Shown here: positions 1-7,849 of the stretch, piece by piece | How positions within the stretch are numbered: the first letter of the stretch is position 1 | How the letters are laid out: every line of letters starts with the position of its first letter | NCBI GenBank assembly: GCA_964448675.1 | Contig: CAYUZU010000021.1 | Location: 1-64,000, forward strand | Origin: CAYUZU01 sp964448675 | Lineage (GTDB): Bacteria; Planctomycetota; Phycisphaerae; UBA1845; Fen-1342 | Length of the DNA: 64,000 bases | Direction: 5' to 3' | Program-made: the position numbers and the translations under genes | Notes under the pieces: generated by a model | Database searches by the model: none | What the model was told of the DNA's origin: nothing | The model's input: the letters and a program-made list of their open reading frames with translations, nothing else

Positions 1-52
1 CCCGGTCTCCAGGATGAGAACCTGATATCCTAGGCCGCTAGACGATGGGGGC
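1..52 (-). tRNA. tRNA-Glu (anticodon CTC), 3' end cut by window edge
   Basis: Read on the minus strand from 52, the sequence folds as the 5' two thirds of a glutamate tRNA. It has acceptor strand GCCCCCA, then TC, a D-arm GTCT/GGAT around the loop AGCGGCCTA, an anticodon stem TCAGG/CCTGG, and the seven-base loop TTCTCAT with anticodon CTC, which reads GAG. The layout aligns base for base with bacterial tRNA-Glu (GTCTAG in the D-arm). The T-arm and 3' acceptor strand lie outside the window. Confidence 0.93.
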
Positions 53-81
53 CGTCGTGGCGTACAAGTTGTAGACCGTGC

Positions 82-110
82 AATTTAACGCCGCACGTAC
101 TTCGCGTCAA
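82..110 (-). promoter_or_regulatory. Sigma-70-type promoter of the tRNA-Glu gene
   Basis: On the minus strand, TTGACG (105-110) is followed after exactly 17 bases by TAAATT (82-87). This places a start site near 75, about 23 bases before the mature tRNA 5' end at 52. The match and spacing are among the best promoters in the window. Confidence 0.8.
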
Positions 111-631
111 CTTCGCTCTGACCACCCGACCGGGTGGTGCACGTGTACGGGCCTCACGTGTACCCTGACCGGCCCGTCGCCGCACAACCCCACGCCGCCA
201 GCAGCACCCCCGCCGCCCCCACAAGCAGCACAGACCGCCAGTAACCACCCAGACGCCGCCCGCGCCACGTGTGTCCCACAGTATTCCTACGCATCGGGGC
301 CAACTCCCCTGCCGCGGCGAGAGAACCACAAATCGTCCCGGCGGGCCAAACCCACCCTGCCTGAAACGCCGGCGGCCACTACGCGTCCAGCGAACCGCTG
401 GCGGCTGCCTTGTGCCACGGCGCTGTGAGCCGTCCGAGGCGTCCGGTCCAGCGCCCGCGACGCAGCGCACGGCCATGCCCCTTCGGAAGGGCAACGCGGA
501 GCAGCGCCGTACCACAGGGCAACGCAGAGCAATGCCCTACCGACGAGGCAACGCAGAGCGGTGCCCTGTCGACGAGGCCAGGCAGGGAAACGCCCGGTCA
601 CCGGCCGGCACACAACTAGTATTCGAAAGGT
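111..631. other. Non-coding stretch between tRNA-Glu and dus
   Basis: No open frame here looks like a protein; the frames are arginine- and proline-rich shadows of GC-rich DNA. What can be seen is a perfect 7-bp hairpin ACCACCC/GGGTGGT (121-138), a direct repeat CACGTGTAC (140-148 and 155-163), a TGCCC/GGGCA hairpin around 476-494, and the tandem repeat listed separately at 488-600. Confidence 0.6.
488..600. repeat. Imperfect tandem repeat of 28-30 bases, about 3.5 copies
   Basis: Units begin at 488, 516, 546 and 575. Each of the first three carries the core AGGGCAACGCAGAGC or a close variant, followed by a block related to TGCCCTACCGACG. The units also hold an internal inverted repeat, GGGCA facing TGCCC, so each copy could form a small hairpin. 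The fourth copy is degenerate. Function is unknown; it sits between the 3' end of dus and the tRNA promoter. Confidence 0.65.
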
Positions 632-1684
632 TCAGCCCCTGGCGCCAGTCTCAACCACCTCTCCGGGACCGGTTTTTCTCACCCCGGCGGGCCACACGCG
701 CCCCGGCGCGTACCACTCATCGAGAACCGCCACCAGGTCCGCAAATGTCGCCGCTGTCACGAACGCCTGGCGGACCTGCTTGGCCTGCGGATGCAGGTCC
801 GTATACCGGATCGCGGTCTTCCGCAGCACACGGCTCGCCCGCCGCTCCCCGTAACGCGCCGCCGATAACGCGAAGTGCGCCCGCATGACCTCGCCCTGCT
901 CGGGCACGCTCGGCGGCGGCGGGAGCGGCTCGCCCGCCAGCACGGCCCGCGCGTCGCGAAACAGCCAGGGGTTGCCGATGCAGCCGCGCGCGGCGGTCAC
1001 ACCATCCACCCCCGTCTCTTCGAGCATGTGTCGGATGTCCTCGGCCGTGTACAAGTCGCCACTGCCGAGGATCGTCGCGTCGCCGGCGTAGCGCTTGACA
1101 CGCGCCAGAAACCCCCAGTCCGACGGCCCCCGGTACTGCTGCTTGACGGTCCGCCCATGCACGGCGATTGCATCCAGCCCCGTTTCGAGCGCCGCATCGA
1201 AGATCCGGAAGAAGTTCCGCTCGCTCTCCGCCGACCGGTCCAGCCCGCGGCGCATCTTCAGCGTCACCGGGACGCCCTGCGGCACCGCGTCGCGGACCGC
1301 GCGAATGATCGCGATGGCCGTCGGCGGATCGGACAGCAGATAGCCGCCCCGCTTCCGCCCCAGCACCTTCTTCACCGGGCAGCCGAAGTTGATGTCCACC
1401 ACGTCGTAGCCGCGTTCGGCCATGATGGCGGCCGCGTCGGCGAACTGCACGGCCTCCGCCCCCATGAGCTGGCCACCCACGGGGTGGTCCTCGGGCAACA
1501 GCGTGCCAAGCAGGCGTTCTCGACCCTTGGGCGACATCGCCACGCTCTTGTCGAGCACGACCTGGTGCAGCGCGTACGGCGCGCCAAACCGCCGCGCAAT
1601 CAGCCGCATCGGCGCGTCGCTGTAGCCCGACAGCGCCGCCTGCACGACGGGAAAGTCAAAGGTCAGGGAGCCGATCCGCAGCAT
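632..1684 (-). CDS. dus: tRNA-dihydrouridine synthase
   Basis: FMN-dependent enzyme that reduces uridine to dihydrouridine in tRNA D-loops, acting in the cytoplasm. The 350-residue protein has the normal family length and fold order: an N-terminal TIM barrel starting with a QAALSGYSDAPMR segment (family form: APMAGVTD), the signature DINFGCPVKKV whose Cys is the general acid, a KMRRG phosphate-binding segment, VHGRT, and a GSGDL/ARGCIGNP FMN-binding end. A helical C-terminal domain follows. It resembles the DusB branch most closely, but the subtype is not certain. It is divergent from the LD-carboxypeptidase gene across 68 bases. Confidence 0.95.
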   Translation of the reverse strand: MLRIGSLTFDFPVVQAALSGYSDAPMRLIARRFGAPYALHQVVLDKSVAMSPKGRERLLGTLLPEDHPVGGQLMGAEAVQFADAAAIMAERGYDVVDINFGCPVKKVLGRKRGGYLLSDPPTAIAIIRAVRDAVPQGVPVTLKMRRGLDRSAESERNFFRIFDAALETGLDAIAVHGRTVKQQYRGPSDWGFLARVKRYAGDATILGSGDLYTAEDIRHMLEETGVDGVTAARGCIGNPWLFRDARAVLAGEPLPPPPSVPEQGEVMRAHFALSAARYGERRASRVLRKTAIRYTDLHPQAKQVRQAFVTAATFADLVAVLDEWYAPGRVWPAGVRKTGPGEVVETGARG

Positions 1685-1752
1685 GGGATCGATTATAGTC
1701 CAACGTACGTGTCGCCGGGCGCGGACACGCCGGTCATCTCGCAGGAGGACAC

Positions 1753-2745
1753 ATGACGCCGCATCGCGTACACCTGATCGCCCCCGCCACGCCGCTCATC
1801 GACGACGCCCGCCGCCTGGGCTTCGATGACGTGGCGGCGTATGTCGCCTTTGTCCGGGAGCATCTGCCCGCGCCACTGCGACTCACGTATTCGCGCCGCG
1901 TACTGGAAGCCCGAAGTGACCCCCATCACGGCGGACGCAATGACGACCCGGCCCGCATCCGCGATCTGCAGGCCGCCATCAGCGACCCGCGGACCCGCGC
2001 CATCGTCGCGTCCAACGGCGGCGCGTACTTCTCGCGGCTCCTGCCCGATGTGGACTTCTCGGTACTGCGCCACCGGCGGACGCCGTTGTGGGCCCTCGGC
2101 TTCAGCGAGATCAGTGGGCTGGTGAACCTGGTGTCGCGGTACCGCTGCGGCCGGGGCGTGTACTGGCTCTGTCCCAACTGGCTGGCGTGGGAGCAGCGTC
2201 CGCGGCAAGAGACGCGCGACATCGCGGCGGCGTTCTGGAAGTCACTGGGCGCGATACTCACCGGCCGCGTCCCGGTCGATCCCGGGCCCCTGGTATTCGG
2301 ACCGATCGAGGGCGAGCTCGTTCGCGGGCGGGCACGCTCAGGGACGGTGCGGCTTACCGGCGGGTGCCTGGCGGTGCTGGCAGCGCTGGCCGGCGGCCGA
2401 ATCGGGCGCCGGCTGCGGCCAAACGGTCACTGGCTGCTGTTGGAAGACATCAAGGACCCACCCTACGTGCTGGACCGCAACCTGGCGGCATTGAAGGCCG
2501 CGGGGTGGTTCGAGCGGGCCGCCGGCCTCATCGTCGGTGACTTCCATCGGCTGCATACCGACACGCAGCCCGCCCTGCTCGAGCTCCTGCAGCACCACCT
2601 GCCGCGCGATCGGACGTACCCGGTGGTGCGGTCGCGGTCTTTCGGGCACGTCTGGCCCGCGCCGCCGATCGCGCTGAACCGCCGGGTGCCGCTGCGGGTT
2701 TCCGGACGCAAGGTCGCGGTGGACGCGGCGGGGCTGAAGCCGTAA
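1753..2745 (+). CDS. LD-carboxypeptidase (peptidase S66 family)
   Basis: Predicted to trim the terminal D-residue from L,D-linked peptides during murein recycling, or to act on related amide compounds. The family's Ser-Glu-His site is visible: GFSEISG holds the nucleophile Ser, LLEDI the Glu, and SFGHVWPAPPIALN the His. The N-terminus reads LIAPATPL, in the place where LdcA proteins begin V-APS-P. The 330-residue length is typical. There is no signal peptide, so it acts in the cytoplasm. The start follows AGGAGG at 1742-1747. The family also includes microcin-immunity and other substrates, so the exact substrate is open. Confidence 0.88.
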   Translation: MTPHRVHLIAPATPLIDDARRLGFDDVAAYVAFVREHLPAPLRLTYSRRVLEARSDPHHGGRNDDPARIRDLQAAISDPRTRAIVASNGGAYFSRLLPDVDFSVLRHRRTPLWALGFSEISGLVNLVSRYRCGRGVYWLCPNWLAWEQRPRQETRDIAAAFWKSLGAILTGRVPVDPGPLVFGPIEGELVRGRARSGTVRLTGGCLAVLAALAGGRIGRRLRPNGHWLLLEDIKDPPYVLDRNLAALKAAGWFERAAGLIVGDFHRLHTDTQPALLELLQHHLPRDRTYPVVRSRSFGHVWPAPPIALNRRVPLRVSGRKVAVDAAGLKP

Positions 2746-2779
2746 CCGGCTCCGAGGCTCGGGCGCGCTGACGCTATCT

Positions 2780-2799
2780 CCCGCTCCCCGCGGGCTTTT
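2780..2799 (+). terminator. Short intrinsic terminator after the LD-carboxypeptidase gene
   Basis: CCCGC (2780-2784) and GCGGG (2790-2794) flank a five-base loop and are followed by CTTTT (2795-2799), 35 bases after the stop codon. The stem is only 5 bp, so termination may be partial. Confidence 0.45.
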
Positions 2800-2846
2800 G
2801 CGCCATTGCGGGGTGGTAATGAGGCCCGGGACTCGTTAAACTGGGG

Positions 2847-3000
2847 ACAGCCAAGTCGGCTGTACCGGTCATGCGTCCGCATGGCCGGCGCGGGGGGCGT
2901 ATGTCGTCGGCCGGCGTGGTGGCGGTCGACGGAGCGACCTACAGCAGTAGGTATCCACCCCATATCGGGTGTCGACGGGTCGCAAGTGCGGCCCGTTTTT
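2847..3000 (+). ncRNA. Candidate structured RNA or attenuated leader upstream of nusA
   Basis: Five hairpins follow one another. They are ACAGCC/GGCTGT (2847-2863), a 10-11 bp stem from CCGGTCATGCG and CGCATGGCCGG (2865-2888), ACCTAC/GTAGGT with tetraloop AGCA (2937-2952), CACCC/GGGTG (2956-2971), and a terminator stem GGGTCGC/GCGGCCC (2977-2994) followed by GTTTTT. No open frame explains them. They do not show the signatures I know for SRP RNA, RNase P RNA or tmRNA. The array ends 100 bases before nusA, so it could be a small RNA or a terminator-controlled leader. This is inference from base pairing only. Confidence 0.5.
2977..3000 (+). terminator. Intrinsic terminator or attenuator ahead of nusA
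   Basis: A 7-bp stem (2977-2983 with 2988-2994, one G-T pair) closes a four-base loop AAGT and is followed by G and five T (2996-3000). It lies 100 bases before the nusA start and on the same strand, so it would stop either a short upstream RNA or the nusA leader transcript itself. Confidence 0.65.
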
Positions 3001-3099
3001 GTTGGTTTGCCGCGCGAAGGGCAGCGCGTTCGCGTCATGGCGTGCGGCGGGCTTCGAGACAGTTGCTCGTGAGAGCGGGCGACGACGGGACGTGAAGAT

Positions 3100-4731
3100 A
3101 TGAATCAGGAATTGGTGCGCATCATCGACAGCATCTGTCGCGACAAGAACATCGATCGCGACTCCCTCGTGGCGGACATCGAGCTGGCCATGAACGGCGC
3201 CATTCGCAAGCACTACGAGGAAGCCGAGGAAGTCGACGTCAAGATGGACCTGATCGGTGGCGAGATCCGCGCGACGGTGGACGGCAACCCCGTCGACGTG
3301 CGCCTCCTGGGGCGCATCGCCGCCCAGGCCGCCAAGCAGATGATCATCCAGAAGACACGCGACCGCGAGCGCTCCAGCATCTATGACGATTTCTCCGGCC
3401 GCCGCGGCTCCATCGTCACCGGCACCGTCATCCGTGCCGAGGGCGGCAACCTGCTCGTCAATATCGGTCGCACCGAGGGCTTCCTGCCGCGCAGCGAGCA
3501 GATCCCCGGCGAGACGCACATGCCGGGCGAACGACTGCGGGCGCTCATTCTCGAGGTCCGCGAGCAGCCCAACCAGGTCAAGGTCATTCTCTCGCGTTCG
3601 CATCCCGAGTTCATCGAACGTCTTTTCGAGCTCGAGGTGCCCGAGGTTGCCGAACACGTCATCGAAATTCGCGCGCTGGCGCGCGAGGCCGGCTATCGCA
3701 CCAAGGTCGCCGTCAGCAGCATCGATTCGAAGGTCGATGCGGTCGGGGCGTGCGTCGGCGTCCGCGGCAGCCGAATCAAGAATATCGTCGATGAGCTCGG
3801 CGGCGAGAAGATCGACATCGTCCGCTGGAACGAATCGAGCCAGATCCTGATCCAGAACGCGCTGAAGCCCGCGGAGGTGCAGGAAGTCGCTCTGTGCTTC
3901 GAGCTCGGCAAGGCCACCGTCGTCGTCGGTGAGGATCAGCTTTCGCTGGCCATCGGGAAACGTGGCCAAAACGTGCGGCTCGCGGCCCGTCTCACCAACT
4001 GGGATGTCGATATCCTCACGCCCAACGAATACAACAAGCACCTCGAAAACCTCGAGAACGTGCTCAAGTCCGTCGAAGGCGTCGATGACATGCTCATCGA
4101 CAAGCTGATCGCCTTCGGCTGCGTATCGGTGATGGACGTCGACGAGATCGGCCCCGACCCGTTCGTCAACGAGCTCGATCTCGAACCGGATCTCGCCGCA
4201 CGCGTCGTCGAAGAGGCCGGCGAAGAGGTGATTCGCCAGGAAGAGCAGCGCGAAGCGGAAGCCAAGGCCAAGGCCGAAGCCGAGGCGAGCGGTGCGACCG
4301 TGCCCGCAGTCTCCGGATTCACCGCCGACACGACGAATCAGCCCTCCGCCGCCGAGTCGACCGAAGCGGATGCGATGCCCAGTGCCGACGAGGTTGCCGC
4401 CGCCTCGGCGCCCGCGGCCGATGAGAATGCGCCGGCCGCCGGTCCCGGCGACGAAGTCACCGCTGCCGCAGCGCCCGCGGCCGAAGAACCCCCGGCGCCG
4501 ACCGACGCGGCCCCCGCCGAGACAGCGGCGGCCCCTGCCGACGAGACGCCCGCCCCCACCGAAGAATCACCGGAAGACCTGAACGAAGCGCCGTCCGACG
4601 TATCGCCGCCGGTGTCCGCGCCAGCCGACGAGTTGCCGACGTTCGATTCGACCGAGTCTGAATCCTCTGAGGCCTCGCCCGAGCCGGCCAAGACCTGGCC
4701 GTCGGAGACCACCCCCGAGAAGGAAGACTGA
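3100..4731 (+). CDS. nusA: Transcription termination/antitermination factor NusA with long acidic tail
   Basis: Binds RNA polymerase and nascent RNA to control pausing, termination and antitermination. Domains in order: N-terminal RNAP-binding domain (about 1-100), S1 domain (about 103-170), then two KH domains holding GVRGSRIKNI and AIGKRGQNVRL, and a helix-hairpin-helix-like segment (VEGVDDMLIDKL) near 325-350. From about residue 380 the protein turns into a low-complexity tail of about 160 residues rich in Ala, Pro and Glu, not seen in compact NusA proteins. rimP and infB, the usual neighbours, are absent. The next gene (motB) is convergent. A terminator-ended hairpin array lies just upstream. 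Confidence 0.96.
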   Translation: MNQELVRIIDSICRDKNIDRDSLVADIELAMNGAIRKHYEEAEEVDVKMDLIGGEIRATVDGNPVDVRLLGRIAAQAAKQMIIQKTRDRERSSIYDDFSGRRGSIVTGTVIRAEGGNLLVNIGRTEGFLPRSEQIPGETHMPGERLRALILEVREQPNQVKVILSRSHPEFIERLFELEVPEVAEHVIEIRALAREAGYRTKVAVSSIDSKVDAVGACVGVRGSRIKNIVDELGGEKIDIVRWNESSQILIQNALKPAEVQEVALCFELGKATVVVGEDQLSLAIGKRGQNVRLAARLTNWDVDILTPNEYNKHLENLENVLKSVEGVDDMLIDKLIAFGCVSVMDVDEIGPDPFVNELDLEPDLAARVVEEAGEEVIRQEEQREAEAKAKAEAEASGATVPAVSGFTADTTNQPSAAESTEADAMPSADEVAAASAPAADENAPAAGPGDEVTAAAAPAAEEPPAPTDAAPAETAAAPADETPAPTEESPEDLNEAPSDVSPPVSAPADELPTFDSTESESSEASPEPAKTWPSETTPEKED

Positions 4732-4752
4732 CCTCACCCGAAGCTGCGGGCG

Positions 4753-5655
4753 TCAGGGCGAGTTATCCGGCGGCGAATGACCGCTGGCGACTGTTCCCTC
4801 ATCGGCCATACCCGCCACACCGACCTCCTGCGCGCCTTCGCCCCTTTCCCCGGTGTTCACCGTTGGCGGCGGCCCCGCGTCGGCGGTCCCGGCCGTGGTG
4901 TCGCTGCCCGGGCCGTCACGCTCGTCTGGCGCGGCATCCTCGTCGAAGAATTCCTCGACGCGTTTGCTGATCTGGTACATCTCGACGCGGTCGTTCTCAT
5001 GCAACTGGGCCGCGGTGTAGGCCCCGTGAATGACGGGTTCGTTTGCGCCCGCCGCGGCGATGATCAAGCGCTCGCGCTCGACGCCGTGGCGGACGAAGGC
5101 CGCGGCCACCGCGTGGGCCCGGGCATAGCTCAACGCGAAGTGATCCGCGAAGGGTGCCTCCGCGACCGGCGCGCGGCTGCAATGACCGCGGATCTCGATC
5201 TGCGTGCGGTAGCCGCGGATCTGCTCGGCATACTCCGCGATCTTGGCCTCGTTCGCGGGCGAGAGCTCGGCCGTCAGTGCGTCGAAGTACAGCTTGCCGC
5301 CCAGCGCGAAGTAGTCGCCACGGCGGATGGCCTGGACGTTGTGGTGCTCGTGGCGGATACCCTCGTCCGGCGACGGACTGAGATCGTGCGGATCGATCGG
5401 CATCACGAAGACCTGCTTGAGGTCGACGTTCTTGACGTCGAGCGGCTGGTCAGTGGGGATGTGCTGCGTACCGCCGATATAGCCGAAGGCCTCACGCACC
5501 GCCTCCATGAACTCGATGAAGCGCTTCTCCTCCTTGATCTCGCTCATGGACAGCAGCAACACGAAGAAGACGAGCATGTTGGTGACCATGTCACCATAGG
5601 TCGCGAGCCACAGCGGGCAGCTCGGCTCCGGGCGCTTCTTCTTCTGCACGGCCAC
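4753..5655 (-). CDS. motB: Flagellar stator protein MotB-like (OmpA family)
   Basis: Stator subunit that anchors the flagellar motor to peptidoglycan and carries the ion-accepting Asp. Residues 14-40 read PLWLATYGDMVTNMLVFF and match the plug/transmembrane segment of MotB, with Asp22 in the place of the proton-binding residue. A peptidoglycan-binding OmpA-like domain (about 110-230) contains IEIRGHCSRAP and SYARAHAVAAAFVRHGV. The C-terminal 60 residues are acidic and low in complexity. It begins 15 bases after motA ends, so the pair is co-transcribed. No other flagellar gene is in the window. Confidence 0.9.
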   Translation of the reverse strand: MAVQKKKRPEPSCPLWLATYGDMVTNMLVFFVLLLSMSEIKEEKRFIEFMEAVREAFGYIGGTQHIPTDQPLDVKNVDLKQVFVMPIDPHDLSPSPDEGIRHEHHNVQAIRRGDYFALGGKLYFDALTAELSPANEAKIAEYAEQIRGYRTQIEIRGHCSRAPVAEAPFADHFALSYARAHAVAAAFVRHGVERERLIIAAAGANEPVIHGAYTAAQLHENDRVEMYQISKRVEEFFDEDAAPDERDGPGSDTTAGTADAGPPPTVNTGERGEGAQEVGVAGMADEGTVASGHSPPDNSP

Positions 5656-5670
5656 GGCGAATGCTCCCGG

Positions 5671-6447
5671 CTACGCCTGGCTGTCCTCGACGCCCTTGCG
5701 CTGCTTGGCATCGAGGAAGGCCATCAGTTTCTGCTGCACGATGCGCGGGTTGTCGCCACTCTGGATGCTCATGACGCCACGGATGATCAGCAGCTTGCTC
5801 GCCACCTCCTCCGTGCTGCGGGTACCCAGCTTGTCGGCGATCGGCAGGAAGAACACGTTCGCGAACAGCGAGCCGTAGAACGTCGTGATCAGCGCCAGGG
5901 CCATACCGGGTCCCAGCGCCTCGGGGTCGTCCATGCTCTTGAGCATGATGATCAGACCCATGATCGTGCCCAGCATGCCGAACGCCGGCGCGTATTTCCC
6001 CAGCGTCTCGAACAGCGCCTTGCCCGTGGCGTGGCGCTCCATGAGCGTCTCGACTTCCTGCTCCATGGCGGACTGGATCACGGCCGGGTCCTGGCCGTCG
6101 ATGGCCATGCGCAGGCCGCGAACCATGAATTCGTCGTATTCGCCGTCGTTGAGGTGGTTCTCAAGGCTCAGGATGCCGTCGCGGCGGGCCACTTCCGCCA
6201 GCCGCACCAGCGTCGATACGTGCTCGACCGTGTCCGACGGCTTGTTGAAGATGACCTTCTTGATAACGTTGAAGAGCTTGGTCATCACACCGAGCGGGAA
6301 GCACATCAGCGTCGCCGCGATACTCCCGCCCAGCACCAGCAGGAGCGATGCGGGATCGACGAACGTCGCGAAGTCCGTCTTGGTCAGGATCGCGATGACG
6401 ATCAGCGCGACGCAGACCAGCGTTCCTACAATGGTTGCGATATCCAT
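5671..6447 (-). CDS. motA: Flagellar stator protein MotA-like
   Basis: Membrane ion-channel subunit that couples ion flow to flagellar rotation with MotB. The 258-residue protein starts MDIATIVG and has four membrane segments: two at the N-terminus (about 5-25 and 33-55), then a cytoplasmic loop and two near 150-205 containing FGMLGTIMGLIIML and LALITTFYGSLFANV. This is the MotA/TolQ/ExbB channel signature. A GTG start four codons upstream (6459) is possible, but ATG at 6447 has AGGTG nine bases before it and gives the normal MotA start. It is followed at 15 bases by motB. Confidence 0.92.
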   Translation of the reverse strand: MDIATIVGTLVCVALIVIAILTKTDFATFVDPASLLLVLGGSIAATLMCFPLGVMTKLFNVIKKVIFNKPSDTVEHVSTLVRLAEVARRDGILSLENHLNDGEYDEFMVRGLRMAIDGQDPAVIQSAMEQEVETLMERHATGKALFETLGKYAPAFGMLGTIMGLIIMLKSMDDPEALGPGMALALITTFYGSLFANVFFLPIADKLGTRSTEEVASKLLIIRGVMSIQSGDNPRIVQQKLMAFLDAKQRKGVEDSQA

Positions 6448-6587
6448 GGTCGACCACACCTGTCACGGTCGGCGCCGGGTCGCGGACCGGGCGCGCGAAA
6501 CCAGCGCCGACAACTACGTTCATGGGGATCATCGACGAGCCCCGCCGCGCCGTTGAATAGGTCGCAGTTTGCGCCCCGGCGACCCTG

Positions 6588-7817
6588 TTATCGCTCGTCG
6601 GCCGCCTCCGGACCTTCCTCCGCCGAAGGTCCCGAAATGCGTGCCTCGGCCCGCTGCAGCTCGTCTTGCGCGAGGGAGCGCTGGGCCGCGGTGCGCAGAT
6701 CGTCGAGCGCCGACCGCAGGTGCCGCACCGCCTGCTCGTCCTGCTGCAGGTATCGGCTGTAGATGAGGCCCAGCAGCAATCGCACCTCCGCCGCGTCGCT
6801 GGCGGCCGGATAAGCGCCGAGGAATGCCTCATAAGCGTTGGCCGCCTCGGTGTGATAACGTTGCTGGGCGAGGTAGTTGGCGATCTCGAGCTGGTGCGTC
6901 GCGGACAGCACCTGCGTCGCGTCAAGTTGCATCAGGCGGAGATACGATTCGATCGCGGCCTGCGGGTCACGTTCGGCCAGGTGCAGGGCGGTCTCCTCGC
7001 GCAGCCGCTCGACCGGGGTGAGCTCGACCTCCTCCAGCGGGCGCGAGTCGAGCTCCTCGACCCGGATCGGTCGCCCGCCGACCACACGCTCGCCACCGCT
7101 GCCGCCGCCCGCGGAAAACCCGTAGCGCCGGCCGGCCCGGGTCCACAGCGCGGCCAGGTCGAACTGGCTGCGCGGCAGGGCGCGGATCGCCAGCAGGATC
7201 ATGCACATCAGGAAGCCGAAGGCGTACCCGCCGAGGTGCGCCGAATAGGCAACGTTCGAGTACGCGTTGGCCGCATAGAAGCTGGGCGCCAGGATGTTGT
7301 CCCACAGGATGATCTTGAACACGATCAGGATCATCGCCGGCACCTGGAACGTGAAGATGAAGAACATCCACGCCAGCATCGTGATGTGCACCCGCGGGAA
7401 CAGCGCCAGGAACGCGGTGGTCACGGCAGCGATCGCACCGGACGCCCCCACAATCGGATTCTCCGCTTCCAGCGTGAACGCGAAACCCGCGAACACGCCG
7501 CCTGCCAGGTAGAACAGCAGATACGGCAGCGAGCCCATCCGGTCACAGACCGCGTTGCCGAAGATCCACAGAAACAGCATGTTGCCGGCCAGGTGCAGAA
7601 TGTCGCCGTGCAGAAACTGGTAGGTCAGGTACTGGTACAGGCTGGGCCGGGCCGCGTCGAGCGCGAACCACGCCTTCAGCGCCGTTCCCAGGCTCTGCGG
7701 CGTCCCGCCCGTCAGCACGTCCGTCACCAGAAACACCAGCACGTTCAGTCCGATCAACAGGTAGTTGCCCGCAGGCACGCGCGGCGTACGAATCTCCGTT
7801 CCGATCGGAATCAACAT
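6588..7817 (-). CDS. Rhomboid family intramembrane serine protease with C-terminal helical repeats
   Basis: Predicted to cleave transmembrane segments within the bilayer. The catalytic pair is present: Ser126 in GASGAIAAV and His194 in SAHLGGYAFG, with six to seven membrane segments between residues 15 and 215. After about residue 270 the protein continues with amphipathic helices resembling TPR units (LAERDPQAAIESYLRLMQ, YHTEAANAYEAFLGAYP), likely a cytoplasmic protein-binding part. The frame stays open further upstream, but that part overlaps the next gene; ATG at 7817 starts MLIPIGTE, normal for this family. It lies downstream of an ECF sigma/anti-sigma pair on the same strand. Confidence 0.9.
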   Translation of the reverse strand: MLIPIGTEIRTPRVPAGNYLLIGLNVLVFLVTDVLTGGTPQSLGTALKAWFALDAARPSLYQYLTYQFLHGDILHLAGNMLFLWIFGNAVCDRMGSLPYLLFYLAGGVFAGFAFTLEAENPIVGASGAIAAVTTAFLALFPRVHITMLAWMFFIFTFQVPAMILIVFKIILWDNILAPSFYAANAYSNVAYSAHLGGYAFGFLMCMILLAIRALPRSQFDLAALWTRAGRRYGFSAGGGSGGERVVGGRPIRVEELDSRPLEEVELTPVERLREETALHLAERDPQAAIESYLRLMQLDATQVLSATHQLEIANYLAQQRYHTEAANAYEAFLGAYPAASDAAEVRLLLGLIYSRYLQQDEQAVRHLRSALDDLRTAAQRSLAQDELQRAEARISGPSAEEGPEAADER

Positions 7818-7849
7818 GACGCTTCGTGTACTCCTGCTCGTCAGCACCG

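Noticed and set aside
30..515. 161-codon minus-strand frame at the left end
   Set aside because: It overlaps the tRNA-Glu gene and its promoter and translates into an Arg/Gly-rich sequence without any fold pattern.
2847..3000. SRP RNA, RNase P RNA or tmRNA before nusA
   Set aside because: The conserved apical and core sequences of these RNAs are absent and the total length is too short for the last two.
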